In this document: positions 43,868 to 53,647 of the stretch, piece after piece
Numbering within the stretch: the first letter of the stretch is position 1
Layout: every line of letters begins with the position of its first letter
NCBI RefSeq assembly: GCF_000422285.1
Contig: NZ_AULM01000003.1
Span: 248,001 to 312,000 of the forward strand
From: Desulfatiglans anilini DSM 4660
Lineage (GTDB): Bacteria; Desulfobacterota; DSM-4660; Desulfatiglandales; Desulfatiglandaceae
DNA length: 64,000 nt
Reading direction: 5' to 3'
Position numbers and translations under genes: made by a program
Notes under the pieces: model-generated
The model's database searches: none
The model's input: the letters and a program-made list of their open reading frames with translations, nothing else
What the model was told of the DNA's origin: nothing

Positions 43868-44900
43868 AACGGCCGCCATTCAGGTTTTGCAGCAGGCCGG
43901 AACGGAACTGCACGCCAAGGATATCGCCGAGCAGATCATGGCTGCCGGTCTCTGGCAATCCGGAGGGAAAACCCCAGACGCCACTGTCAGCGCCCGGCTC
44001 TACTCCGACATCAAGAACAACGGAGACAAGTCACCCTTTGTAAAGGTCGGCCCTCAGACCTTCGCGCTTCGGAATTCCGCTGAAATACCGAGCAGCACTG
44101 GGCCGGTTCCTGCGGCCGTCGAGGAAGCCCCAAAACCTCATCCTACCAACGCGGGATTTTCCTTCACCGATTGTGCTCAGAAGGTGCTTGAGGAGTTCGG
44201 CGGGAAGAAGCCGATGCACTACAAGGAGATCACCGAGAAGGCCCTGGCGAAAGGATGGTTGGTGACAGGTGGCAAAACGCCCGAAGCCACCATGTACGCC
44301 CAGGTGATCACCGAGATCAAACGCCAGCAGAAACGCGGTGAGCGGCCCCGCTTCGTCCAGCACGGCCGTGGCTATGTGGGCCTGAGCCAATGGATGGGGC
44401 GTGGACTCGCATTCCAAATCGAGCAGCACAACCACCAGGTCCGCAAGGTCCTGCGCGAGCGCTTGCTGGCCATGAAGCCCGGTGAGTTCGAGGAGCTCAT
44501 CTCTCAGTTACTGGCGGAGATGGGTTTCGAGATGGTCGAGGTAACTAAACTCAGCGGCGACGGCGGCATCGATGTCAGGGGCACCCTGGTGGTTGGTGAC
44601 GTTGTCCGCATCAAGATGGCCGTCCAGGTCAAGAAATGGAAGCTCAAGAACAACATCCAAGCCCCGGTCGTGCAGCAGGTGCGCGGCAGCCTGGGGGCGC
44701 ACGAGCAAGGCCTGATCATCACCACCAGCGACTTCAGCCCCGGAGCCGTCAAGGAAGCTGCCCAGTCCGACAAGACACCCATCGCCCTGATGAATGGGGA
44801 ACAGCTTGTGATGCTCCTGATGGAACACGGCATCGGCGTCCATCGTTCGACGCCTGATTTGTTTGAAATTGATGAAGAATTCGGACCGGTGATGAAATGA
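43857..44900 (+). CDS. HARE-HTH + Mrr-like restriction endonuclease
   Basis: A 347-residue protein with two HARE-HTH (ASXL-type) winged-helix domains (about residues 3-70 and 103-175, each with K-T-P-D/E-A-T) and a C-terminal Mrr-type PDDEXK nuclease (about 200-345). Catalytic D-G-G-I-D-V is near 235 and Q-V-K-K-W-K near 258. HARE-HTH domains are proposed to read modified DNA, and Mrr enzymes cut modified DNA. The gene overlaps HsdR, so it is likely part of the same operon: a restriction system plus an enzyme that may target modified phage DNA. Confidence 0.85.
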   Translation: MDVRTAAIQVLQQAGTELHAKDIAEQIMAAGLWQSGGKTPDATVSARLYSDIKNNGDKSPFVKVGPQTFALRNSAEIPSSTGPVPAAVEEAPKPHPTNAGFSFTDCAQKVLEEFGGKKPMHYKEITEKALAKGWLVTGGKTPEATMYAQVITEIKRQQKRGERPRFVQHGRGYVGLSQWMGRGLAFQIEQHNHQVRKVLRERLLAMKPGEFEELISQLLAEMGFEMVEVTKLSGDGGIDVRGTLVVGDVVRIKMAVQVKKWKLKNNIQAPVVQQVRGSLGAHEQGLIITTSDFSPGAVKEAAQSDKTPIALMNGEQLVMLLMEHGIGVHRSTPDLFEIDEEFGPVMK

Positions 44901-44969
44901 CGGCGCGGATAGTTCGATTCTCCAAGACCGCAGAATGCATGCGGGACTGTCGATTGAGCGGGGTGAGAA

Positions 44970-45509
44970 ATGAATAGAGTTGATTTTTTGCTGGATGCCG
45001 ACGAACTGGTTCCAGTCATTGGGACACTGCAGGACGCTTTAACAAGACGCCCCAATCCTGAAGGTGAGCCGCATTTCGATCTGCAGACTGCGCTTGATAG
45101 TTGCGACGAATATTTTCAGAGCATTCGGGAGCTTACGGAAGCCACCGGAAGGCTCTCTACTCATGATCTGCTTCAGGCAGCAAACGGTATGTCATCGGGT
45201 TACCGGTGCTTTTGGGAGCGGCCATTCCCCCAGGGCCTGGAAATGGGACAGCCTCTGTTTTCGGCCGTTCTCGAACGGCCCATGCGCGAACTGCTGCGGA
45301 CGCTTCAGTCTCTCACAGAGGCTGAAAGCGGAGATTCTCTGGGTGAACCGCTGATTACTCTTGATGCAGAGGAGGAACTGAATTGTTTCAACTCGTGGCT
45401 TGATGGCCTTGCAGCCCATCAGAGAATTGGTTTGCGGCCTTCACAGGGGTATGGATTAGGGTCCTTGGCAGCCTCCTTCTTGCTGGGATGGTGGTTTGGG
45501 CGGGATTGA
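44970..45509 (+). CDS. Unknown protein with C-terminal hydrophobic segment
   Basis: A 179-residue protein. The N-terminal 150 residues are soluble and acidic. The last 17 (Y-G-L-G-S-L-A-A-S-F-L-L-G-W-W-F-G) form a short hydrophobic tail that could anchor it in the membrane. There is no recognisable motif. It lies between the Mrr-like gene (69-nt gap) and the DUF3553 gene (117-nt gap), so it is probably transcribed separately or in a defense-island unit. The start ATG 44970 has only a weak upstream GGGTGAG. Confidence 0.5.
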   Translation: MNRVDFLLDADELVPVIGTLQDALTRRPNPEGEPHFDLQTALDSCDEYFQSIRELTEATGRLSTHDLLQAANGMSSGYRCFWERPFPQGLEMGQPLFSAVLERPMRELLRTLQSLTEAESGDSLGEPLITLDAEEELNCFNSWLDGLAAHQRIGLRPSQGYGLGSLAASFLLGWWFGRD

Positions 45510-45626
45510 TACGTGTTCGGCAAGCGCCATTCTCTTTATGGTGTGTCATATTCTGACGCAGACATTGATTATCTTCATGGCGAACCGAGCGGCATGCTGC
45601 GATAAAGGAAAAAGGAGGATTGAACG

Positions 45627-46493
45627 ATGATTGCAACCGGGGATAAGGTGCGACACCCCAAGATGCCCGATTGGGGTATAGGGAAGGTGTTGGAGGTCAC
45701 ATCGGATGGAAAGGCCAGGATATTTTTCATCCATGCCGGGGAAAAGACCATTCTGTTGAGCCATGTCGATTTTGAAAAGATCGAAGGTGAAGAAGCTGCA
45801 CACCCAATACTCGACAATCCATCTTTTTTCGAACGCGCCACGGTCAAAGGGCACAGAAGTCTGCCCGACGCCCGGTTGGATTTTTTGAAGCTTTTCCCTG
45901 ATGGGTTTGAGGACGCCGGTTATCTCAACGAGGAACGTAATTACAAAGTCGCTGCCAGGGAGCTTCTGCTGGAATTGCTCAGCGAGCAGGCTTTCAGGGA
46001 ACTTCTCGGAAGCGGAAATTTCGATGAAATCGTGCGACGGGCTCTCCAGGTAGCCAATAAGACCAACCTGATTTTCCCCAACGAAAAGATGGGCCTCAAG
46101 GATGGCCTGAAAACCCCCGAACACATCCAGCTTTTTGCCGAGCGCTTATTCGACCTTCTTTACGGCAATGGCGAATTCAGGAAGCGATTTGAAACTTTCG
46201 CGGAATGCCTGGAAGAGATTGAGGCGGCCAAATGGACCACCATGACCTACTTTACATTTCTCGCATTCCCCGAAAAACACATGTTTCTCAAACCTGAAGT
46301 CACCAAGCATGCCGCTGCACTCACTAAGGCCGAGCTGAACTACAAGTCCGACCTGAATTGGGTGACTTATTCCTGCCTGCTCGATTTCGCCAGGTATCTC
46401 AAAGATGAGCTGGTCGCCATGGAAATGAACCCGCGTGACATGATTGATGTACAGTCATTCATGTGGTGCATTACGCCCGGGAAGTACGACTGA
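45627..46493 (+). CDS. DUF3553-domain protein (defense-cluster component, ZacA-like?)
   Basis: A 288-residue protein starting at ATG 45627, with a strong AAAGGAGG. The N-terminal ~50 residues (G-D-K-V-R-H-P, W-G-I-G-K-V-L-E-V) match DUF3553, a small SH3-like fold also found in RecQ/UvrD-like helicases. The rest is helical. It is the first of four tightly packed genes with a DUF6361 protein, PLD-family nuclease and helicase. Its position suggests the first subunit of an Azaca-like defense system, but that label is from memory. Confidence 0.6.
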   Translation: MIATGDKVRHPKMPDWGIGKVLEVTSDGKARIFFIHAGEKTILLSHVDFEKIEGEEAAHPILDNPSFFERATVKGHRSLPDARLDFLKLFPDGFEDAGYLNEERNYKVAARELLLELLSEQAFRELLGSGNFDEIVRRALQVANKTNLIFPNEKMGLKDGLKTPEHIQLFAERLFDLLYGNGEFRKRFETFAECLEEIEAAKWTTMTYFTFLAFPEKHMFLKPEVTKHAAALTKAELNYKSDLNWVTYSCLLDFARYLKDELVAMEMNPRDMIDVQSFMWCITPGKYD

Positions 46494-46494
46494 T

Positions 46495-47724
46495 ATGCCT
46501 TCCGTCCTTGCATGGATTGACCATGACTCGAAAGCGAGGGAACGCACGCTTCGCATCCTTTCCCTTTTCCAGGAAAAGGAAAGTCGTGACGAGCTTGGGC
46601 TCGGTTCCGTTCGGGACAGCTTTGCCGATCAGTTGTTCCCAGGAACGAGTACGATCCAGACGCGCCTCCGCTACATGCTTTTCGTGCCATGGATTTACCA
46701 TTCGCTGGAAGAGAAGCGACTACCTGCAGAGAGTTTTTCGATCCAGGCTGACAAGCTGGAAAGAGACCTGGTTCAGCCATTGATGGATTCAGATGATCAG
46801 GCTGGCGTCTTTGGTAAGACCGCAGGAAAGAGGCTCAAACGTTTGCCCAGCTCCGTCTACTGGGCCGGTCTCGGTGTCTGGGGAATACGCATTACGCCAT
46901 TCTCGCAGGACGAATATCACAGGCGCATCGAAGAAACTTACCGTCGCCGGAATGCCCTGAAGGCTCTTGAGAAAGACGCAAAGGCACGAGGAGACGATGT
47001 CGACGTTGATCAGCGGATGGCCGCTCTCAGTTGGCATCCTCGATTGCCAGCACCTCCGGAAGATTTTCCGGGGGCGGTGAACTTCGCTTTAACCAGGGAA
47101 GAGTCTGAATTTGTTCGGGATCGCATCCAGGTCGCTTGCCCCAACAGTCTCCTCTCTTTCTTGGCACTGCACTGCGAACCCGCCGACACCCAAGCCCCAT
47201 GGGAACATCCGGACTACAGCAGCTATTCGGAACAGCATAAAGAACTTCTGACCCACGCACGGCTGTTCTCGGAGGTGATGCATGGAGCGGCGCTCTCGTA
47301 CAACGTTCAGCTCGCCAGGCTTCGAAACCATGACGACCTTGTCGCCGAGCATCAGGCAAGTTTCGACGAATGGACCGCAAATCTTCCCCTGGAGGAGATT
47401 CGCGCCTGGTCTGTGAGCCGCCTCTGGGAGTTGACGATAGATCATGGCCACACCATCACCCCGCAAACGAGATCCTTCGTTCAGCAATGGATCGACCATA
47501 CCCGGAAGTCCCCCAGCGACCTCCTTTCTTACGCCGAGGCGCTCACCCTGATCAAAAGAAGAGAAATGAAACTCAAGGGCACGCGTTCCCGATTCAGGAA
47601 CCAGAGGGCGCTCGAGCAGTGGGGCGGGTACTCCGGCGTCGGAAGACTCGTTTATCGCTGGCCGAATGTGAAGGTGCTTTTGAACGACCTGTACCAGGGG
47701 ATGAACCGGGAGGAGCAATGCTGA
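46495..47724 (+). CDS. DUF6361-family protein
   Basis: A 409-residue protein starting at ATG 46495, 1 nt after the previous stop. G-L-G-S-V-R-D-S-F-A-D-Q-L-F-P-G-T-S-T near residues 36-54, followed by R-L-R-Y-M-L-F-V-P-W, is the DUF6361 signature. The protein is mainly helical with no obvious catalytic motif. It overlaps the next gene by 7 nt, so all four genes form one operon. Its fixed association with PLD and helicase genes implies a structural or recognition role. Confidence 0.8.
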   Translation: MPSVLAWIDHDSKARERTLRILSLFQEKESRDELGLGSVRDSFADQLFPGTSTIQTRLRYMLFVPWIYHSLEEKRLPAESFSIQADKLERDLVQPLMDSDDQAGVFGKTAGKRLKRLPSSVYWAGLGVWGIRITPFSQDEYHRRIEETYRRRNALKALEKDAKARGDDVDVDQRMAALSWHPRLPAPPEDFPGAVNFALTREESEFVRDRIQVACPNSLLSFLALHCEPADTQAPWEHPDYSSYSEQHKELLTHARLFSEVMHGAALSYNVQLARLRNHDDLVAEHQASFDEWTANLPLEEIRAWSVSRLWELTIDHGHTITPQTRSFVQQWIDHTRKSPSDLLSYAEALTLIKRREMKLKGTRSRFRNQRALEQWGGYSGVGRLVYRWPNVKVLLNDLYQGMNREEQC

Positions 47725-49532
47725 ACCCAAACTCCCGGAGCCTTTATACCTCTGCACTGACCCCACCGCCGGGGATGATGTTCGATGAGGCTGTTGCGAC
47801 CACCTTTTCGATGGACCCAGCCCTACTGCTTGAGGCACCTGTCTATCTGGCGTTAATGGCGGCGGATGGTCAGACCGATCCTGACCCGTTGTCTGTGCTT
47901 GAAGCCATCCGCAGGTACTCGAAACGCATCACCGTCTATGTGCAACGAGGACGGATTCAGGTGCCCCAGATTGCCAAGCCCAACCCCTTGTTTGGGTTTC
48001 TGGAGGAAATGGTTGTCGAGGTAACGGCCCCTGGCGGAGGCGTCTTCCATCCAAAAGTCTGGGCAATCCGCTTTATCAGCCCTGATCAAAGCAGCTCGAT
48101 GTATCGTCTGGTGGTCCTGACGAGGAATATGACCACCGATCAGTCCTGGGACTTGTCACTTCAGCTCGAAGGCACGATTACAGGTAGGAAGTCCAAATCA
48201 AATAAACCGCTGGCACATTTCTTCAAGACACTTCCTGATCTGGCTACCGGACCAACGGAATCGGGCAGGAGCGAGCAAGCTCTCAGATTCGCGGACGAGC
48301 TACATCGAGTCCAGTGGGAACTCCCCGACGGCTTTGACGAGCTGACCTTCTATCTTCCAGGAACGAAAGGGTTTGACTGGGAGCCTCCCATGGCAAATCG
48401 GATGGCCGTCATCTCGCCGTTCTGTTCTGACGAAGCCCTGCGGGCACTGACGAAAAAAACCAAGGCCGCTGATGCTCTCATCTCACGCCCTGAGTCATTG
48501 TCAGCCCTGAAGAAGGAGACTCTCGAGATCTTCACGCAATGTCTTCATCTGGACGACGCGGCGGAAACCGAGGATGGCGAGGAAGAAGAAGCCACCGAAC
48601 AGCCGCTTGCGACCGGTCTTCATGCAAAGGTCTATCTGTTTGAGACCCGATACTATTCGGATTACACCCATGTGATCATGGGGTCCGCGAATGCAACCAA
48701 CGCGGCGCTGAGCGCTTCGAAAAATATCGAGATTCTGGTCGGGCTGGTTGGCCGGAAGAGTAAAGTTGGCGGCATCGACGAGCTTCTTGGCGCTGACGGA
48801 TTAGGTGAATATCTTGTCGATTTCGACACGAGCAAGGAAGCAGAGATTGATGCGTTCCGGCAGGCGGCTGAGGAATCCGTTGAGAGGGCTCGCTCCCGGA
48901 TAGCTGAAGCAGCTCTGTCCATCGAATGCAGCCCGGGATCGAAGGACGGCCTGTGGGCATTGGTGTTGACGGGCAAAATCCCATCCCTTGAGGGGATTGT
49001 CAGTGCTTCGGCATGGCCGATAACCGTTACCCGGGACTTTGCTGTGAACATCCAGGACAACGATGCTCATGGCGGGATCAGGCTCGGAGATTTCTCCGCC
49101 TCTTCTGTAACGGGCCTCATCGCGTTTGAGCTTAAGACCAACCATCCGGACGTTACGGCCAGATTTGTACTGAATATTCCCGTTACCGGCGTTCCAGACG
49201 AACGCAACTCTGCCATCCTGCAAACCGTGATCAGCAATCAGGAGGGATTCCTGCGTTATCTCCTGCTCTTGCTGGGCGATGATAATGTATCCGGACTTGA
49301 TCCAGATAGTGGCTCCGGGTTTGCCAAATGGTTGGCCCGGTTGGCCGACGGTGAGGACATCCCGCTACTGGAAGAGCTGACCCGCACGTACAGTCGACAC
49401 CCGGAGAGACTGGCGGAAATCTCGGGGCTGGTTCGTGATCTGTCCCAGGGAAGCAAGAATGCGATTATCCCCGAGGATTTTTTAGACCTCTGGACGGTTT
49501 TTGAATCGGCTATCGGGAGGCGTGATGCGTAG
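47718..49532 (+). CDS. PLD-superfamily nuclease of the defense cluster
   Basis: A 604-residue protein starting at ATG 47718. Two HxK motifs are visible: F-H-P-K-V-W near residue 113 with L-T-R-N-M-T some 25 residues on, and L-H-A-K-V-Y-L-F near 302 with G-S-A-N-A-T near 322. The H-K-N pairs are the active-site set of phospholipase D-type nucleases as in DISARM DrmC. The C-terminal ~230 residues have no clear family. It overlaps the helicase start by 8 nt. Confidence 0.85.
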   Translation: MLNPNSRSLYTSALTPPPGMMFDEAVATTFSMDPALLLEAPVYLALMAADGQTDPDPLSVLEAIRRYSKRITVYVQRGRIQVPQIAKPNPLFGFLEEMVVEVTAPGGGVFHPKVWAIRFISPDQSSSMYRLVVLTRNMTTDQSWDLSLQLEGTITGRKSKSNKPLAHFFKTLPDLATGPTESGRSEQALRFADELHRVQWELPDGFDELTFYLPGTKGFDWEPPMANRMAVISPFCSDEALRALTKKTKAADALISRPESLSALKKETLEIFTQCLHLDDAAETEDGEEEEATEQPLATGLHAKVYLFETRYYSDYTHVIMGSANATNAALSASKNIEILVGLVGRKSKVGGIDELLGADGLGEYLVDFDTSKEAEIDAFRQAAEESVERARSRIAEAALSIECSPGSKDGLWALVLTGKIPSLEGIVSASAWPITVTRDFAVNIQDNDAHGGIRLGDFSASSVTGLIAFELKTNHPDVTARFVLNIPVTGVPDERNSAILQTVISNQEGFLRYLLLLLGDDNVSGLDPDSGSGFAKWLARLADGEDIPLLEELTRTYSRHPERLAEISGLVRDLSQGSKNAIIPEDFLDLWTVFESAIGRRDA

Positions 49533-52500
49533 CAACCGCTTTTTATCAACTCCCGCCTTGGCCGGTCTGAAAAATTTCCAGAGGAAGACCGTGGATTACG
49601 TCTTCAAGCGGCTCTATGACGATGACCCAACTTCCCGTTTTCTGATCGCCGATGAAGTTGGACTCGGGAAAACGCTTGTCGCCCGGGGAATTATCGCCAA
49701 GACCTTGGAGCACCTTCAGGACGAGGTGGATCGGGTCGATGTGATCTATATCTGCTCCAATGCCGCCATCGCAACCCAAAATGTCAATCGGCTCAATGTC
49801 AGCGACACTGATGGTTTTTCAATCGCCACGCGGCTGACTTACCTTCCCAGACAAGTGCGGTCACTGCGAAAGAACAAGGTGAATTTCATCAGCCTGACGC
49901 CCGGCACCGCCTTCGACCATGCGCGTAGTCGAGGGGGGCATGCCGACGAACGGGCTATCCTCTATCGGATGCTGTACGACTTGCCCCTGGCGCAAAATGA
50001 ACGGCGTAGACGGCTGCGCGTAGGCCTCCTCAACATTCTTCAGGCGACAGCAGGGAAGGATAACTGGCGAGCCAAGGCCAAAAACCTACCAGCGGAGGAT
50101 CTGGATGCAGACCTTTCCAAGGCCTTCCGCCGGGCAGTTCTAGAGGATGCCAAATTATATGCAGCCTTGAAGGAAGGCTGTGAACGCTTTGCTCGTTACC
50201 GGGACTACAGCAGAATCCCCTGGGAGGACTCTGAGCTTCGCTACGACCTGATCGGAAAACTCAGAAGCAAGCTGGCGTCAGTGTGCCTTTCCGCGCTTGA
50301 GCCCGATTTGGTCATCCTTGATGAGTTCCAACGATTCAAACACCTGTTGGATGGCGATGACGAAGCCTCCATGCTGGCGACCGCGCTCTTTGAACATCCC
50401 GACGTTCGCGTTCTCCTGCTGTCCGCAACGCCCTACAAGATGTTCACCCTCGACCAGGAGAATGACGAGGACGACCACTATCCAGATTTCATCAGGACGC
50501 TGAACTTCCTCTTCAATGATTCCGGTGAGGTCGATGCGGTCAAAAATCTCTTGTCAGAACATCGAACGACGCTCCATGCCTGCGCGAAGGGGTCGGTATG
50601 TCAACCGGGGAAAAAGGCCGAACTTGAACGAGCGCTCCTGAAGGTCATGTGTCGAACAGAACGGGTCGCGACGACTCGTGATCATAACTCGATGCTGACC
50701 GAGATTGAACGGATGGCTCCCCTTACGCCAGCGGACCTTCAGCACGCCGCGACGGTTGACGCAGTGGCAATCTGTGTCAAGGCCGGGGAGCCAATCGAAT
50801 ACTGGAAGTCTGCGCCTTACCTGATCAACTTTCTGAAGCATTATGAGCTGCGGCATAAGCTGGATGCCCAGTTGAATGCCCCTTCAGATGCTCTTCGCGG
50901 AACTCTTTCGTCGGCAAATGGGCAGTTGCTGACGAAGGGTAAATTTGAAGGCTATCAGGCTCTCGATCCTGCCAATCCGAGGATGCGCGTACTTTTTGAA
51001 GACACGATTGATAAGGCCATGTGGCAGCTTTTATGGATGCCGCCTTCCATGCCGTATATCGAGCCTGGCGGCGCATACCAGGACAAGGATGGCTTGACCA
51101 AGGCCCTTGTGTTTTCCTCTTGGAGTGCTGTTCCGGACGCGATTGCGTCGATCTGCTCCTACGAAGCCGAACGGAAGATGATCGCCGGAACCTCGGTTTC
51201 CCACAGCGAACTCTATGACAAGATTAAGCCATTGCTGAGGTTTGCGGTGGCCTCAAATGATAATCGCCTGACTGGTATGCCGGTTATTGCCTGGTTGCTG
51301 CCGTCCCCAACCCTTGCCACCAAGATTGACCCGCTTGAGATTGCTCTGGGCCGTGGAACCGGACCACTGGACGTCCAGGAGCTGAGGGACGAGGTCAAGG
51401 CTATTTGCCGCAGTTTGGTCGAGACCCTGCCTGATGCCGGGGAAGGGACGCGGGCTGATGAGCGATGGTATTGGGCGGCTCCCATTCTTCTCGATTCCCA
51501 TAATAGATTGTTGGACTGGTGTAAGAGCCATTCGGGATGGAGATCCGCTACGCCGGACCATGAATCAGGCACCCGTTTCAAAGATCACATCGACCTGCTG
51601 GTCAGCATGGCGGAGGGCAACATTCCTCTCGGTCCTCAGCCAGATGATCTGGTCGATGTGCTTTGCGATCTGGCTCTTGCCGGTCCAGGCGTGTGTGCCT
51701 TGCGAGCACTTCGCCGTATCGGTGTCGGGATCGATGCGGGCGATCCGAACCTTCTGTCGGCCGCAGCCAGAATCGCATCCGGCTTCCGATCTCTTTTCAA
51801 TATGCCGGAGACGATTGCCATGCTGCGAGGCTCCGGCGAGGACACTTATTGGCGGTTAACGCTTCAGTACGGTATCGACGGCAATCTCCAATCGGTGCTC
51901 GACGAATATGTGCATGTCCTTCGAGAGTCTTTGGGTCTCCAAGAGCACTCACCGGAAGGACAGGTGGCTGGCATAGCCGAGTGCATCCAATCGGTGTTGT
52001 CACTGCGAACCGCGCAGATTCGAATCGACGAAATAAAGATGTCGGGCGACGGCTTTGCTCTCGATGATTTCAACACCCGCTGTCGTTTCGCGCTCCGGTT
52101 CGGGGATATTCGAGACGACAACAACCAGGCTCTCGTTCGCGCAGACTCGGTACGGGACGCCTTCAACTCACCGTTTCGTCCCTTTGTTCTGGCGTCGACC
52201 TCGATAGGTCAGGAAGGGTTGGACTTCCACACTTGGTGCCATGCCGTGGTCCATTGGAACCTGCCTTCCAATCCCGTTGATCTTGAACAGCGCGAAGGCC
52301 GGGTTCATCGGTATAAAGGCCATGCGGTCAGAAAGAATGTTGCGGAACGGTATGGTCTGACTGCTCTCTCCGTGGCGCATGAGGGAGGCGATCCGTGGCA
52401 GACCCTTTTTCAGATCGCGGCCCAAGGCAAATCCAATGGGCATTCCGATCTCATCCCGTATTGGATCTTCGAGGATGGTTCCGCCCGGGTGGAGCGCCGC

Positions 52501-52764
52501 ATTCCTCTGCTCCCGTACAGCAAGGAGGTTGGGAAACTCAAACGGCTGAAGCAAGGGTTGGCCCTCTATCGGATGGTTTTCGGTCAACCCCGCCAGGAAG
52601 ATCTGCTGTTCAGCCTTAGCCAGAACGGTAACCATGAGTCAGCGGATTTGGCCGACTGGCTGATTTCGCTTCAACCCCCGGAAACTGTTTTGAATGATGA
52701 ACCGGCCGAGGAAAACGCACTGATCCTGCCTCCGGCAAAGTCTGTTCAGGGTATTAGCAATTGA
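49525..52764 (+). CDS. SNF2/HepA-like large helicase of the defense cluster
   Basis: A 1079-residue superfamily-2 helicase. ATG 49525 is chosen for GGGAGG 4 nt upstream. Motif I A-D-E-V-G-L-G-K-T is near residues 39-47, motif II V-I-L-D-E-F-Q near 263-269, motif III L-S-A-T-P near 299-303, and motifs V-VI Q-E-G-L-D-F (about 896) and Q-R-E-G-R-V-H-R (about 922). About 590 residues separate motif III from V, a very large insertion between the two helicase halves. Together with the PLD nuclease it would translocate on and cut foreign DNA. Confidence 0.88.
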   Translation: MRSNRFLSTPALAGLKNFQRKTVDYVFKRLYDDDPTSRFLIADEVGLGKTLVARGIIAKTLEHLQDEVDRVDVIYICSNAAIATQNVNRLNVSDTDGFSIATRLTYLPRQVRSLRKNKVNFISLTPGTAFDHARSRGGHADERAILYRMLYDLPLAQNERRRRLRVGLLNILQATAGKDNWRAKAKNLPAEDLDADLSKAFRRAVLEDAKLYAALKEGCERFARYRDYSRIPWEDSELRYDLIGKLRSKLASVCLSALEPDLVILDEFQRFKHLLDGDDEASMLATALFEHPDVRVLLLSATPYKMFTLDQENDEDDHYPDFIRTLNFLFNDSGEVDAVKNLLSEHRTTLHACAKGSVCQPGKKAELERALLKVMCRTERVATTRDHNSMLTEIERMAPLTPADLQHAATVDAVAICVKAGEPIEYWKSAPYLINFLKHYELRHKLDAQLNAPSDALRGTLSSANGQLLTKGKFEGYQALDPANPRMRVLFEDTIDKAMWQLLWMPPSMPYIEPGGAYQDKDGLTKALVFSSWSAVPDAIASICSYEAERKMIAGTSVSHSELYDKIKPLLRFAVASNDNRLTGMPVIAWLLPSPTLATKIDPLEIALGRGTGPLDVQELRDEVKAICRSLVETLPDAGEGTRADERWYWAAPILLDSHNRLLDWCKSHSGWRSATPDHESGTRFKDHIDLLVSMAEGNIPLGPQPDDLVDVLCDLALAGPGVCALRALRRIGVGIDAGDPNLLSAAARIASGFRSLFNMPETIAMLRGSGEDTYWRLTLQYGIDGNLQSVLDEYVHVLRESLGLQEHSPEGQVAGIAECIQSVLSLRTAQIRIDEIKMSGDGFALDDFNTRCRFALRFGDIRDDNNQALVRADSVRDAFNSPFRPFVLASTSIGQEGLDFHTWCHAVVHWNLPSNPVDLEQREGRVHRYKGHAVRKNVAERYGLTALSVAHEGGDPWQTLFQIAAQGKSNGHSDLIPYWIFEDGSARVERRIPLLPYSKEVGKLKRLKQGLALYRMVFGQPRQEDLLFSLSQNGNHESADLADWLISLQPPETVLNDEPAEENALILPPAKSVQGISN

Positions 52765-52777
52765 TACGAGGGACCGC

Positions 52778-53644
52778 ATGAGTTTTTCAAAGGAAATCGT
52801 CGAAGATGCATTAGTCGCCTGTGGACGATCATGCTGCATTTGCCACAAATTCTGTGGGGTACGAATTGAGACGCACCATCTTAAACCAAAGCACCTTGGT
52901 GGTGACGACAGCCTTGAGAACTGCATTCCCCTCTGTTTTGATTGCCATGCGGAAGTCGAACACTACAACAATAACCATCCGCGAGGACGCAAGTTCTCGG
53001 AGGGAGAACTCAGGAAACATCGGGACAACTGGTACAGCATGGTTCGCGAGCTAAATACGCCGCTTCCACGTCCTGAAAATTCTGTCCACGTTATTCAGGC
53101 GGTGAATGGCAAAGGAAATATGGTAGCCGGTCGAGACCTGAATATTGTTACCGAGAGAGTGGTCAAAAAAACTGTCGTACAGACTGATCCGGGCGGTAAG
53201 CACATTGCAAATTCTACAGCTCGAAAAATCCAAGAGCTTGTAAAGGAATTTATCGATCTCCATACGGCGGCCGAAAAAGATCCCCAGCGTGCTGCTCAGC
53301 GTATTTGGAGTGGCATCAAGAAGGAATTCAATGTCACCACGTACAAGGAGATACCGGCCGAGAAGTCTGATGAAGCCATTCAATGGTTGTATGCTCAAAT
53401 TGCCATGGCTCGTCCGAAGATCAGGCGCAAGGCTCCGGAGCGGTGGAAGCAAAGTTTCTATAAGCCGATATATGCCCGAGCTAACGAACTTGGGATGTCA
53501 AAAGAAGAACTCTATACGATTGCACAAACACGACTTGAATTGAAGAAACCGGTCGGTTCACTAAAAGACCTGACCCAGAAGAACCTTGAAAAATTACACC
53601 ATATTATGATTGGCGAGGTTAACAAATCGAAGCGCGGGGATTGA
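52778..53644 (+). CDS. HNH endonuclease fused to ORF6C-like domain
   Basis: A 288-residue protein. The N-terminal HNH fold (about residues 15-70) shows C-x-x-C (C-C-I-C-H-K), T-H-H-L-K-P-K-H-L-G-G-D, N-C-I-P-L-C and C-H-A-E. A short recurring motif M-V-A-G-R-D-L-N-I lies near 113-122. The C-terminal ~140 residues resemble phage ORF6C/P22-AR-type domains (I-W-S-G-I-K-K-E-F, then A-I-Q-W-L). This fusion is unusual: a nuclease head on a domain normally found in phage antirepressors. It begins 13 nt after the helicase stop, so it may be part of the same island unit. Confidence 0.7.
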   Translation: MSFSKEIVEDALVACGRSCCICHKFCGVRIETHHLKPKHLGGDDSLENCIPLCFDCHAEVEHYNNNHPRGRKFSEGELRKHRDNWYSMVRELNTPLPRPENSVHVIQAVNGKGNMVAGRDLNIVTERVVKKTVVQTDPGGKHIANSTARKIQELVKEFIDLHTAAEKDPQRAAQRIWSGIKKEFNVTTYKEIPAEKSDEAIQWLYAQIAMARPKIRRKAPERWKQSFYKPIYARANELGMSKEELYTIAQTRLELKKPVGSLKDLTQKNLEKLHHIMIGEVNKSKRGD

Positions 53645-53647
53645 TCA

